Source: Cristatella mucedo
Taxonomy: Eukaryota > Bryozoa > Phylactolaemata > Cristatellidae
NCBI GenBank assembly: GCA_009760855.2
Contig: WPIO01000003.1
Span: forward strand, 1,538,001-1,602,000
DNA length: 64,000 nt
Direction: 5' to 3'
Below are positions 10,852-24,306 of this stretch, piece after piece. The stretch's first letter is position 1. Each line of letters opens with the position of its first letter. Under the pieces are notes generated by a model. That model was not told the origin of the DNA. It was given only the letters and a program-made list of their open reading frames with translations, and did not search any database. Both the position numbers and the translations under genes were made by a program.

Positions 10852-11305
10852 GGCGACTCCTGTCGCCGACGGCGCGATACAAAAGCAGGATTCGCTTCCT
10901 CTGCGGCTCGCGGTCCGTCAATCGCGCAGCTGTCTATAGGCACCGATCCCAACCTGCGTTAGTGGTGCGATGACTAGCTTGAACACAGCCAGGTCGCTTA
11001 TTAACGCGCTGTCGCTATGTCTGACGTTCACAGCTATCTGAACTACCTGCGCAGCTCACAGCCAACATTGTGATGATTTCACACGAATCGCGATATCCAA
11101 ACTATCAAAGAGCTGATACATTTCGATTTTTTAGTTTCAAAAATTTCGACAAAACGTCCAATAGATTCCTTTTTCTGAGCTACCCTGCAACATTTCTGAT
11201 TTCCGACAAAAGCGGATGTGGCTCCAGCATTTACCGGCGCCCATTCGACCTTGACAGTGTATAGTTTGTTGGGATACGGGCGGCTCTCGCGCGCGGCGGA
11301 GTTCT
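10852..11305. promoter_or_regulatory. Candidate bidirectional promoter of FAM177 and SAP30BP
   Basis: GC-rich DNA between the FAM177 start and a GTAAGT donor at 11306. The tract ending GGCGGCTCTCGCGCGCGGCG just before that donor has no ATG and could be a noncoding first exon for SAP30BP, spliced to the acceptor at 15691-15692. No TATA box was seen. This is inference from layout, GC content and the donor. Confidence 0.4.
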
Positions 11306-11667
11306 GTAAGTTTTCTTAATTTCCCCTGTCAGTTTTCAGGTCTGTTATAAGTGCTCTGTGCGTTCGAATTCCGGCCGTAATCATGTTTGGCCACCATGGC
11401 CGGTCGATTTGCGCGACCGATGCCCTTTTCTTTTCGCATGTGTCGACCGGCCGACATTAAGTGCTTGGGATTTGCTGCCGCTTTATCTGTGCTTACTGGG
11501 ATTCTAAGTAGTAATTAAATGGGAAACGTGTCTAAAGTTCACATTTTCCTGAAACCTCAGAGACCCGCGAGAGGTTTACGGAGGGCGCGTTCAAATCATC
11601 GAATAGCGAGCTGCATTATCTAGCGTTGCAAGATTCGGTTGGTGTCGGAGGCCTAGCGGTGCCGCTG
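11306..11667. other. Intergenic or first SAP30BP intron, no gene recognised
   Basis: Moderately GC-rich unique sequence up to the LINE at 11668. No coding signal. Confidence 0.45.
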
Positions 11668-12562
11668 TAATAATGATATTCTTGATTAAGCGCCCTTAGA
11701 GAACTCGATCTCTTTCTAGGCGCTTTACATTTGCTGCAAAGGAAACACGATCGAATGGTGAGTGGTATCATGCTTGATAAGCAACAAGAATGACATGGTT
11801 AGGGGTGACATGCACATGGTGTGCATGCAAATGTCGTTAGTGGCAGCATGCACAGTGTCAGCACGCATTAGCACGTGAAGGACGAATCACTGGGACCCAC
11901 TAAAGGCTGTCCTAAATAGGTGTGTTTTTAAGTTCCTTTTAAATGTGGTCAGGTCAGGGGATGTTCTGACGCAGGTCGGGAGGGAGTTCCAGGCTTTGGG
12001 AGCATACGAACTAAATGCACGGTCTCCAAAGGATTTGAGGTTTGTATGAGGTATTTCTAGACTGTTGGATTCCGAAAAGCGGGTGGTACGATGCTTGGCC
12101 TGATGGGGGAGTATGTCGGAGAGATAGGCTGGAGCCATAGAATGAAGGTACCTAAAGTGAGCGACAAAACATTGAAGTCGATCGGTTGCTTGACTCGTAG
12201 CCAGTGCAGGTCGGTGAAAAGTCACGTGATATGGCAACTGCGATGCTCACGACAGAGCCTAGCTGCAGAGTTGGGTAGCAGCTGTAAGCACCTGATTGCA
12301 CATGCCGGTAGACCAGCAAGCAGTGAGTTACAGAAGTCCAGACGGGATGTCACAGATGTATGGACCAACTTTGACGTGGTATCCTTACCTAACCCTAAGC
12401 CCGAATTTTAGCAATGTTATGTAGCTGATAGTAGGCAGACTTGATTGTGGAGCTGATTTGGTTGTCTAACGAAAGGTCACTTTGGAACATGACACCTTGA
12501 TTTCGAGCTGATTCAACAGGAGATATGCTGACAGAGCCAATTTCGAGCACCAGCCTTTCCAA
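11668..12562 (-). mobile_element. LINE family A, 5'-truncated copy
   Basis: The minus strand encodes the end of ORF2 (SYAPKAWNSLP, TTFKRNLKTHLFRTAF) with one frameshift, then the 3' UTR, the stem-loop and a degenerate TTA-type tail at 11668-11690. Homology to the 20-kb copy stops at 12562, next to the complement of AAATTGGAAAGGCT. That is the 5' truncation point. Confidence 0.88.
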
Positions 12563-13120
12563 TTTATGTAAGGTCTAGTTTTGTGTTGCAGTGTAAGTAA
12601 AATTTAGCTGCTAAATTGGTCGTGTTATTAGAGAAATGTGTGCTAGTGTTCTGTTTGACAACTGGTTTGCAGACATCTACATGTACCCGAAAAAATCGAG
12701 CCTTAGTCCTTGGCCGGTGCCGAGGAGTGCAGGACGTTAAACTGCAAGTGCTCTGTGAGAGAAAATTCGAATCAGCCAGAGATCTTTTAGGTGGTCGTTT
12801 TGCGATGCTCTTTTCGGGCAATGGTCGTCCTGCCACCAATGTGGGCAAGCCTGCCGTAGTGCACACGGACTTACGTAGTGAGAGCATGGCTTAGTCGATG
12901 CGCATGAGGCTTGTGCACAGGTCTATTATAGATGTTGGCTCTGTGCTCCTAGTATATCATTCAGGCAGTGTTGGTACTCATTGTGTGGACAAAGAAACAG
13001 GCCGCAAGAGGATTTTTTGTGAGGGAGTAGCCCAGACGGCACTTGCTACTAAGCCGTGTTGGTCAAGTCCCCTCGCCGAACCTCGGAGCTCCACTGCATT
13101 TACTCGCATGAGTAGTAGTG
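12563..13120. other. No gene recognised
   Basis: The frame at 12616-12894 is open, but I see no known domain. Nothing else is assignable. Confidence 0.45.
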
Positions 13121-13288
13121 GTGAGCCGTGTTGGCACACTATTGAAGGCGGATGCTTTAACGACCTTGGTCCCGAGGTCGTGGGTTCGAATCCTGCAGTG
13201 GGCAATCATTTATCGCCACTGCAAGTGGTTGTGATAGCCGTAAAGGCTCTTCGGTCGCTACACAGAAAGAGGCTGTTTAATCGTCTAG
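13121..13288 (+). mobile_element. tRNA-derived SINE, tail lost at a hAT element
   Basis: It starts GTGAGCCGTGTTGGCACAC and carries the B box GGTTCGAATCC near 13182-13192, a perfect match to GGTTCGANTCC. The body repeats the CGCCACTGCAAG and GCTCTTCGGTCGC segments of the 5849 copy. It ends at GGCTGTTTAATC, where the hAT terminus begins at 13291, so the (ATTT)n tail is missing. Confidence 0.87.
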
Positions 13289-13290
13289 GG

Positions 13291-13890
13291 CAGGGGTGTC
13301 CAACCTTTTTGCATTGGGGGGCCACATTAAAAAAATTTAAAAGGTCGGGGGGGGGGGCCACATGTAAATTGGCGTAGTTGACCGCATCAGAAAATAAGAT
13401 CGTAATTTAGTATGACTATTACTTAATAAATAAACCGCAATACAATAGTATTTTTTAGCTTAACTATAATTAAAAATAATAAATAATAAAAATTTAATCA
13501 TGTGTCCTGGAAAATAATTTGATGAATATTACGGGGAATCTTTTACTTTTGGATTTTATTTTAATGACATGGACGGAAACTTGTAAAACTTACAAAATTA
13601 CATGACAAGGACTCACATAATATTAATGTCTTCGGATTAATTAAATGCCACACGTATTCAATGTCTTCTGCACTGCAGGCATCAATGAGATATTTGGCAT
13701 TGTTTCTGTTTGCATAAAAAGTCGACATCTGCTGCAACAGTGGATGTGGCAATTCTCAGGATTCCTGATAAATGTTCATCTGTGAGAACGGATCGAGTCT
13801 TTGTTTTCACATTTTTCAGTCCGGAAAAAAGCTGTTTACAGCAATATGTGCTGCCAAAAAGTGCAATGCATGCCAAGGCTGCCATGATCC
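13291..13890 (-). mobile_element. hAT transposon 3' end with transposase dimerisation domain
   Basis: The right terminus reads CAGGGGTGTCCAACCTTTTT, a hAT-type end followed by a GGGGCCACA motif. On the minus strand 13885-13682 encodes 67 residues ending in a stop: LFGSTYCCKQLFSGLK, then RSVLTDEHLSGILRIATS and KQCQISH. This is the C-terminal hAT (hATC) dimerisation region seen in GTF2IRD2-like and ZBED-like transposases. A stop codon lies four codons above the first Met and upstream transposase is absent, so this is a broken 3' fragment. About 390 bp of 3' UTR separates the stop from the terminus. Confidence 0.85.
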
Positions 13891-15690
13891 ACGGCTATAC
13901 GATCTTGCTCTGAAAAGCCGATCGAACTACTTACATTCCGGTACTGCGAAGCATCACAGTGTTCTTTCCCTTTGGCCCTTAAAACTCGGACTTGGAGCAT
14001 CTTGCCATGCGTAGTTATGCATTCAACTAAACTGTCGTGTGCTCACCGTGCTGTTAGGCTTGTTAGCACTGGTAAGTAGAATGTGTGACATGCTATGGTG
14101 GTCTATTAGTGTGCTTCCTAGGACTGCTGTACTGCTTTAAATTCAAATGTTTATGACCCAAAGGCACGTCTAAGAATGAAAAGATCTTCACCTCCAACAT
14201 GATCCAAAAATGCTGCACTAATGCTGCTGCACAGCTCTGTTTTTCAAGTACTGAATCGGAGTTGTTCATTTCCCGAGTTTTGCACACCCAAGTAGTTGGA
14301 CTGATGATGGGGCCCAGACGTCCACGATCTGCCCCCGACCAGTGACCTGCATTTAGGATGACATTTTGGCTCATTGCATTTTCAGTGGCTACCGTATACT
14401 TTTTTACTGTTGCTTCATAGGATTTGTTAGTTTGACTTAACACACCAGTCCATTTGAACACGTTTTGACTGGACGCTAATTTATTAAAGTGCAATGTGAT
14501 TAATATTTGTCGTTGCAAAATTGCCCGGTAGGGCTTTCAGTGCTCCATGTACCACTCTGCACTCATTTATTTCATTCATTCATAGATGGGGAATGTCAAG
14601 AAAATACTGATTACAATTGGTCCGACTATCGAATATTTGTTTAAGCTATCTTTCAATAGACAAACTTATGTTGGAAATGGTATAGGAAGTTCTGACGACT
14701 TCCACGTAAAAGGAAAATTGTTATGCAAACCATGTATAACCCGATGTTAATCAGAACAACATATTTACAAATAAAGCTTTTATCGATGTATATATGGCTT
14801 GTATCCCAACTTGTTAAACCTTGGTAGATCGATGTAAATGCGTGAAGCTTGTTGAGTTGCATGCTTGTGACTTTTATATAGCTTCATTTACGGTGTAGTT
14901 TGATTCATCGTAAAATTTCATTACTCGGCTAATACTTCACATATTAGAGGGAAATTTTGAAATGCGAGTTCAGCTCTGCTTTTGGTTGGATATGCTTTGC
15001 TGAACACGTCATCAAACGTCTTTTTTCAAACGAGCTTTTTTCTGCAGTAATTGAGATTTACATGTAGATTGTTAATCGAAGTTGCAAGTCTGGCAAATTT
15101 CCACAGTTTTGATGTTGCTTGGCAATGTGTCTGTTTTTGTTTCCTGGCCGCATCCGTTGTACCCTGTGAAGGTGGAAAGAATGTGAAATCAGGATGAATT
15201 TTCACTTTTCATCCATGTAGTAGCTTCTAAAAATAGTTGAGAGTTTTGAGACGGCAGTAGACCGTAAGTCTCGATTTGATGGCATGCAAACTGTTCAAGG
15301 ATTTTGATCCTACAGTACTTGCAGGTCGTGCTGGACGCCTGGCCTGCCATGCAATGGAAGGCTCTTTGATCCTGTTTGAAGTGCTTTTGGCGGCACCTTG
15401 TTCTGGTGGCACGTGATGTCATCAAGCTTTGCACTGCTGTGGAAGATTGAGGATTCTTGATCTGATAGCTTAATGGTTATATAACGTTCTGCTGATTTTT
15501 TGTTGCATGGCAATAAATTTCGTAATAAATATTCTTAATATTTCCTGATAAATTTAATACCATTAGGTTTTGATGGGAAAGTTTTTCTATGCAGAAGTTT
15601 TGGAGGCTCTCTTATTAATGCAAGCAGCACTGTTCATTGGAGCTGTTCAAATTCTGCTTGTTCTCATCTTTCTGAGGCTTGTTTTCTTGT
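13891..15690. other. Region upstream of SAP30BP exon, no gene recognised
   Basis: AT-moderate sequence. A 141-codon minus-strand frame at 14093-14518 has no recognisable domain. The region ends in the pyrimidine-rich acceptor GTTTTCTTGTAG at 15681-15692, so part or all may be the first intron of SAP30BP. Confidence 0.5.
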
Positions 15691-15714
15691 AGCAGCAGCA
15701 GGAGCACATGTGCC

Positions 15715-15928
15715 ATGTCAGGAGGAATGTCGCTGGTCAGCTCCTATGCAGCTGCACATGGCGATTCTGACGAGGAAGTGGAACCTCAGGAATCACTCTC
15801 AGGAAACATCTCCGACGAGGACGACCACCGGTCTCCTATAATTGCACCTCGGAAAAGGCCTGCAGAAGAAAATTACTCGCCTGTTGTCAAAGACTCTGAT
15901 AGCTCAGATAGGCAGCAGCCGAAGAAAT
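15715..15928 (+). CDS. SAP30BP: SAP30-binding protein (HCNGP), first coding exon
   Basis: SAP30BP is a nuclear protein linked to SAP30/HDAC co-repression and, with RBM17, to splicing of short introns. This exon encodes residues 1-71: MSLVSSYAAAHGDSDEE matches the start pattern of vertebrate SAP30BP (LSSLAVYAEDSEPE), followed by an acidic, serine-rich disordered region. The chosen ATG at 15715 has G at -3. An acceptor at 15691-15692 shows that a 5' UTR exon exists upstream. The donor AAAT|GTGAGC leaves phase 1. An ATG at 15708 in another frame opens a 20-codon uORF that overlaps the start. The nine exons total 912 nt (303 residues plus stop) when exon 2 ends at 24306. Confidence 0.88.
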
Positions 15929-16165
15929 GTGAGCACTTTCATACTTTCTTATGGCTTGATTTATTATTATAGCTTGTGGCCTTGCAAGGATTTATGACTG
16001 CATTTAGTTTTTGAGCCGATCGGAATCTTTACTTCTTACTGCATGTCCTTAACTGCAAATCTAGATTAAGGCTTGTTTGACTGACTGCTTTGCTGAATGC
16101 TGCTCTGCCTATCCAGCTGAGGAAGGGCTAGTCATTCAGTGTCCTGGTGGGGCCATAGTTTGCTA
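15929..16165. other. Start of SAP30BP intron 1
   Basis: Consensus donor GTGAGC and ordinary intron sequence; nothing recognised. Confidence 0.6.
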
Positions 16166-16288
16166 AGCTGCTGGGTGCTAGTGTGGTGGTCTGCTAAGTG
16201 CAGCGTGTTGAGCTGCTGGGTTCTAGTGTGGTGGGCTGCTAATGTGGGGGGCTGCTGGATGCTAGTGTGGAGGCTGTTGGGTACTGCC
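16166..16288. repeat. G-rich minisatellite
   Basis: About four imperfect units built on GCTGCTGGGTGCTAGTGTGG, of varying length (roughly 20-45 bp). They lie in SAP30BP intron 1. Confidence 0.75.
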
Positions 16289-16309
16289 TCCTCAAGCTGG
16301 GCGGCTCAG

Positions 16310-16590
16310 GGAAGAAAAGAGAACCAAATCTCTTCCTTGACACTTTGCACATGGTGGGAAGAAAGCATATCAATTGGTTAATGATAACATGTGTAGTGTC
16401 AGCACACATAAGCACAAATCATAATTCACGATAACCCAGCGAATGCTGTGAGGAACAGGTGTTTTTAGCTTTAACACAGTCAAGTCGGGGATGTTGGGAC
16501 GCCAGTCGGGAGTGAGTTTCAAGCGTTGGGATCATAACAACTAAAGGCACAGTCTCCAAAGGATTTGAGGTTGGTTACGGGCACAGCTTG
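16310..16590 (-). mobile_element. LINE family A, decayed 3' segment
   Basis: The complement of the stem-loop (AAATCTCTTCCTTGACAC) is followed by UTR motifs (TGTCAGCACACATAAGCAC) and the ORF2 end (GTCTCCAAAGGATTTGAGG). It is more diverged than the 27352 and 47542 copies. Confidence 0.75.
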
Positions 16591-17101
16591 ACGACTTGAG
16601 TCAGAATAGCTGTTGGTGTGTATAATTAGAAGTCGATGAACTGTTCGTTCTTATGAAACATTATCATCAATGTTCTCTTCCCTAGTCCTTTTGTTATGCA
16701 TTAGTATATGTTTGTGGGTTTTTGTTTTCTGGTGACACGAGCCATATCATAATAAGAGAACATTGTAGCAATAGGGCTATTCAGCTGCTGGTTTCAATGT
16801 AAAAATTTATGCTACAGACAGATCTGGTAGCTGTTTGGAAATATTGGCAGCTGTTAGCTCGTGCAAGCTGGCCAGGGCTGCTATGTCAGGCTGCCATGCA
16901 TGTCATTGATTTATCAAGGGTAGGCATCTACTCTAGCGTAGTCGTATTTGCTAGTTGTGCTCGATGTGTGACTGGCTAGGTTTCACCGGCCTGCATAACT
17001 TAACAGGTTCTCCTGTTAATCAGCAAAGATCATTTTTACGATCTTCGATGAATTCGCTTGTGTTGAGAATGGCTGTAAGCTGCCCACTAACCTGCCTCCT
17101 T
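16591..17101. other. SAP30BP intron 1, nothing recognised
   Basis: Unique-looking AT-rich sequence without conserved frames. Confidence 0.5.
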
Positions 17102-17821
17102 GCTGCGTTTACACGGCAAACTTTCCTCCTGACCGACACAGACTTTCCTCCTAGTTAAGACGTTTACACGGCAGATTTAGTCCTGCTCATGGCAGCTTTG
17201 ATGGCCGACTTAGTCCTGCCCAAAGCCCATGCTCTACTAATCTGGGAGGCTGGTATGAAGGAGGGTTCCCTGGAAACACACCAAGCCAACACCGGCTGAA
17301 GTTGAGTTCGCCGCTGCAGTCATAATTATAGATTTGTACGAAAGGATTATAAATAAAAGGAAGGTAGGCATTTAAAAAAAAGCTTTTTGAGGAAAAGGAA
17401 CAGTACCAAGTAATGTGTGCCGTTACGTGTGTGGGGGTGTATAGTGCAGTAATGTGTATCGCTACGGGTTTGTTGGAGGATTTGATAAACCTATGCACAG
17501 GTTATTGTATGTAGAAAAGGCTGAAGCATTGGTTACAACGCAAAAGCATCCCCATCCCATATAAGGACTTGCTCTGACCGCCTCAATGTACTCGAGCCTA
17601 TCCATGTCAGCCATTTTTTTGCCTTGGGGTGGCTGTAACGAGCCCCGGGGTTTTGATTGGTGGGCTGGACCGATAAGGAGCCAACAAGTTGAGACAGATT
17701 CTCCTTCTGTAGAGTCTGCAGACTTGGCTCCTCCCCCAAAATGTTGTGACGCATGATATAGTATGAATCTGTGGGAAATCTGTCCAAAATCCATGGGACA
17801 GTCTGCCGTGTTAAATGCAGC
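17102..17821. mobile_element. Small TIR element, possibly PIF/Harbinger-derived
   Basis: The left end reads GCTGCGTTTACACGGCAAAC, and the right end is its imperfect inverse (GTCTGCCGTG, then TTAAATGCAGC). A second inner copy of the left motif starts at 17158, preceded by TTA; TTA also follows the right end at 17822-17824. That matches the 3-bp target duplication of Harbinger elements if the 17158 copy is the true end. On the minus strand near 17610-17530 a frame begins MADMDRLEYIEAVR, which resembles the start of a MADF domain, found in Harbinger accessory proteins. It is too short and decayed to be functional. Confidence 0.45.
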
Positions 17822-17824
17822 TTA

Positions 17825-19665
<1,841 letters not shown>

Positions 19666-20909
19666 ACATTCTTAACAGTGTCCAGAGATCATCTGAAGTA
19701 CCTCTAAAATATGGAGTACCTCAGGGCTCTGTGCTAGGTCCGGTCCTTTTCACGGTTTATACTCTCCCTCTTGCTGATGTGATTGCCAAGCACAATCTAG
19801 GCTTTCACTTCTATGCGGATAACACTCAGTTGTACCTTTGCTTTGATCCCTCCCAGCCTTCGAGCACCTCAAATTCTCTCAACTCACTTGCTGCATGCAT
19901 TGATGACATCCGCACATGGATGGCAGCAAATTTTCTAAAACTAAACGATGATAAAACTAACTTACTAGTTATAGGCAAACCCAGTGTGATTCAGAAATTG
20001 GAAAGGCTGACGCTCAAAATTGGCTCTGCCAGCATATCTCCAGTTGAATCAGCTCAAAATCTAGGTGTCATATTCCAAAGCGACCTCTCGTTAGACGACC
20101 ACATCAGCTCCACAGTCAAATCTGCCTATTTTCAGCTTCATAACATTGCTAAAATTAGGGCTTGTTTAGATAAGGATACCACGTCCAAGTTGGTCCATGC
20201 ATTCGTGACATCTTGTCTCGACTTCTGCAACTCACTGCTTACTGGCCTACCAGCATGTGCGATCAGGCGGTTGCAGCTGGTGCAAAACTCTGCAGCTAGG
20301 CTTGTCTGTCGTGAGCGTCGCAGTTGCCACATTACTCCACTTCTCGCCGACCTGCACTGGCTACCAGTGAGGCAACGGATTGACTTCAAGGTTTTGTCGC
20401 TCACTTTTAGGTCTCTTTATTCTATAGCTCCAGCCTATTTTTCAGATATACTACCTCATCAGGCCAAGCATCGTACCACTCGCTTTTCGGAATCCAACAG
20501 TCTGGAAATACCTCGTACAAACCTCAAATCCTTTGGAGACCGTGCATTTAGTTCATATGCCCCCAAAGCCTGGAACTCCCTCCCGACCTGCGTCAGAACA
20601 TCCCCTGACCTGACCACATTTAAAAGAAACTTAAAAACACACCTATTTAGGACAGCATTTAGTGGGTCCCTGTGATTCGTCCTTGATGTGCTTTTGCGTG
20701 CTGACACTGTTCATGCTGCCACTAACCACATTTGCATGCTGACCCTGTGCATGTCACCCCTAACCATATTATTCATTTTGTTTGTTTTTCAAGCATGATT
20801 TTACTTACTATTCTATTGCATATCACTTTGCAGCAAATGTAAAGCGCCTAGAAAGAGATTAAGTTCTCTGAGGGCGCTTTATCAAGTGCAATATTATTAT
20901 TATTATTAA
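19666..20909 (+). mobile_element. LINE family A, longest copy, inserted in a Tc1 element
   Basis: An almost open 314-residue frame (19731-20675) covers the end of the reverse transcriptase and the ORF2 C-terminus: VPQGSVLGPVLF just upstream, FYADNTQLY, LNDDKTNLL, then LPACAIRRLQLVQN and FGDRAFSSYAPKAWNSLP. The catalytic YADD is YADN because AAC stands at 19821-19823, so this copy could not reverse-transcribe. A 3' UTR of about 160 bp follows, with the stem-loop (AAAGCGCC ... GGGCGCTTT) and a (TTA)n tail ending near 20909. The family resembles L2/CR1 LINEs. Endonuclease and most of the RT are missing by 5' truncation. Confidence 0.92.
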
Positions 20910-21345
20910 GTAGTGTGCATACATGCCCTTCACCCGGTGCAAGCTCCCCACACCAGCAGCGCTAAAGCAACCCCACACCATTACCCAGCCACTGCCACCC
21001 CCACCACCGTGTTTCCCTGTCTTTTTACCTAAACATCTAGATATGCTTCCTCCTTGTGTCTCCGTGCTCCACCGAGTGCCCTGTCGGGTAGCAAAGAGGG
21101 TGAAGTTAGATTCGTCAGTCTACAAAACTTTGCTCCACTCAGGTGGGTTCCAGTGCCGGCATATAAGTTCGATGACAATCCTCCAAGGCTTGTACATAGC
21201 GATTTGCTGTAGCAGGCTGGTCAAGCTTACCCTAGTTTTTGGGGGTTGGGAGATAACTCTAATGGCCTCGGCGTTGGTGATTTCCGATACGGCAGATGGT
21301 GAAGCTTATGCGCTCTATTGTAAACCACGTGATAGAAAAAAAATT
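20910..21345 (-). mobile_element. Tc1/mariner element, middle part (split by a LINE)
   Basis: The minus strand encodes PPEWSKVLYTDESNFTLF, then GWVMVWGCFSAAGVGSLHRV, the central catalytic region of Tc1 transposases, with the first catalytic Asp in YTDES. It runs into the LINE junction at 20910 and resumes at 19665. About 20 residues seem lost at the junction. The N-terminal DNA-binding part and left terminal repeat are missing. Confidence 0.88.
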
Positions 21346-21444
21346 TTTTTTATTAGTATTCCTTAGCTAGTTTGGCAGTTTATAGGGAATGCACTCAGCT
21401 GAACTTAAAAAGTAAAGAGGACCTTGTTGGTCCATTTTTGGGCA

Positions 21445-24177
<2,733 letters not shown>

Positions 24178-24306
24178 GGCTTGTTTCATACGGAGATGCT
24201 GACGATGACGATGAGGACAACGAAGACGAAGAGAGCAGTGGAGATGGCTATGCATCGCAAAGCAAGCACAAGGAAGAGCTAACAAAAGCCGGCGATCTTG
24301 CTGTAC
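24178..24306 (+). CDS. SAP30BP: SAP30BP exon 2
   Basis: It encodes LVSYGDADDDDEDNEDEE and a further charged stretch ending GDLA, matching the acidic segment after LVSDAYGEDD in vertebrate SAP30BP. The first two bases complete a Trp codon from exon 1. The 3' boundary is uncertain. The best-looking donor is GTACGT at 24303, but that gives phase 0, while exon 3 needs one base. Ending at 24306 before GTTTCT keeps frame. A missed microexon is the other explanation. Confidence 0.78.

Noticed and set aside
13121-13288. Possible functional tRNA gene
   Set aside because: It has A- and B-box motifs but no closing acceptor stem or sensible anticodon arm, and multiple copies share a non-tRNA body. It is a SINE.
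14093-14518. 141-codon minus-strand frame
   Set aside because: I found no domain, no splice context and no transposon signature; it may be chance. A protein search could revive it.
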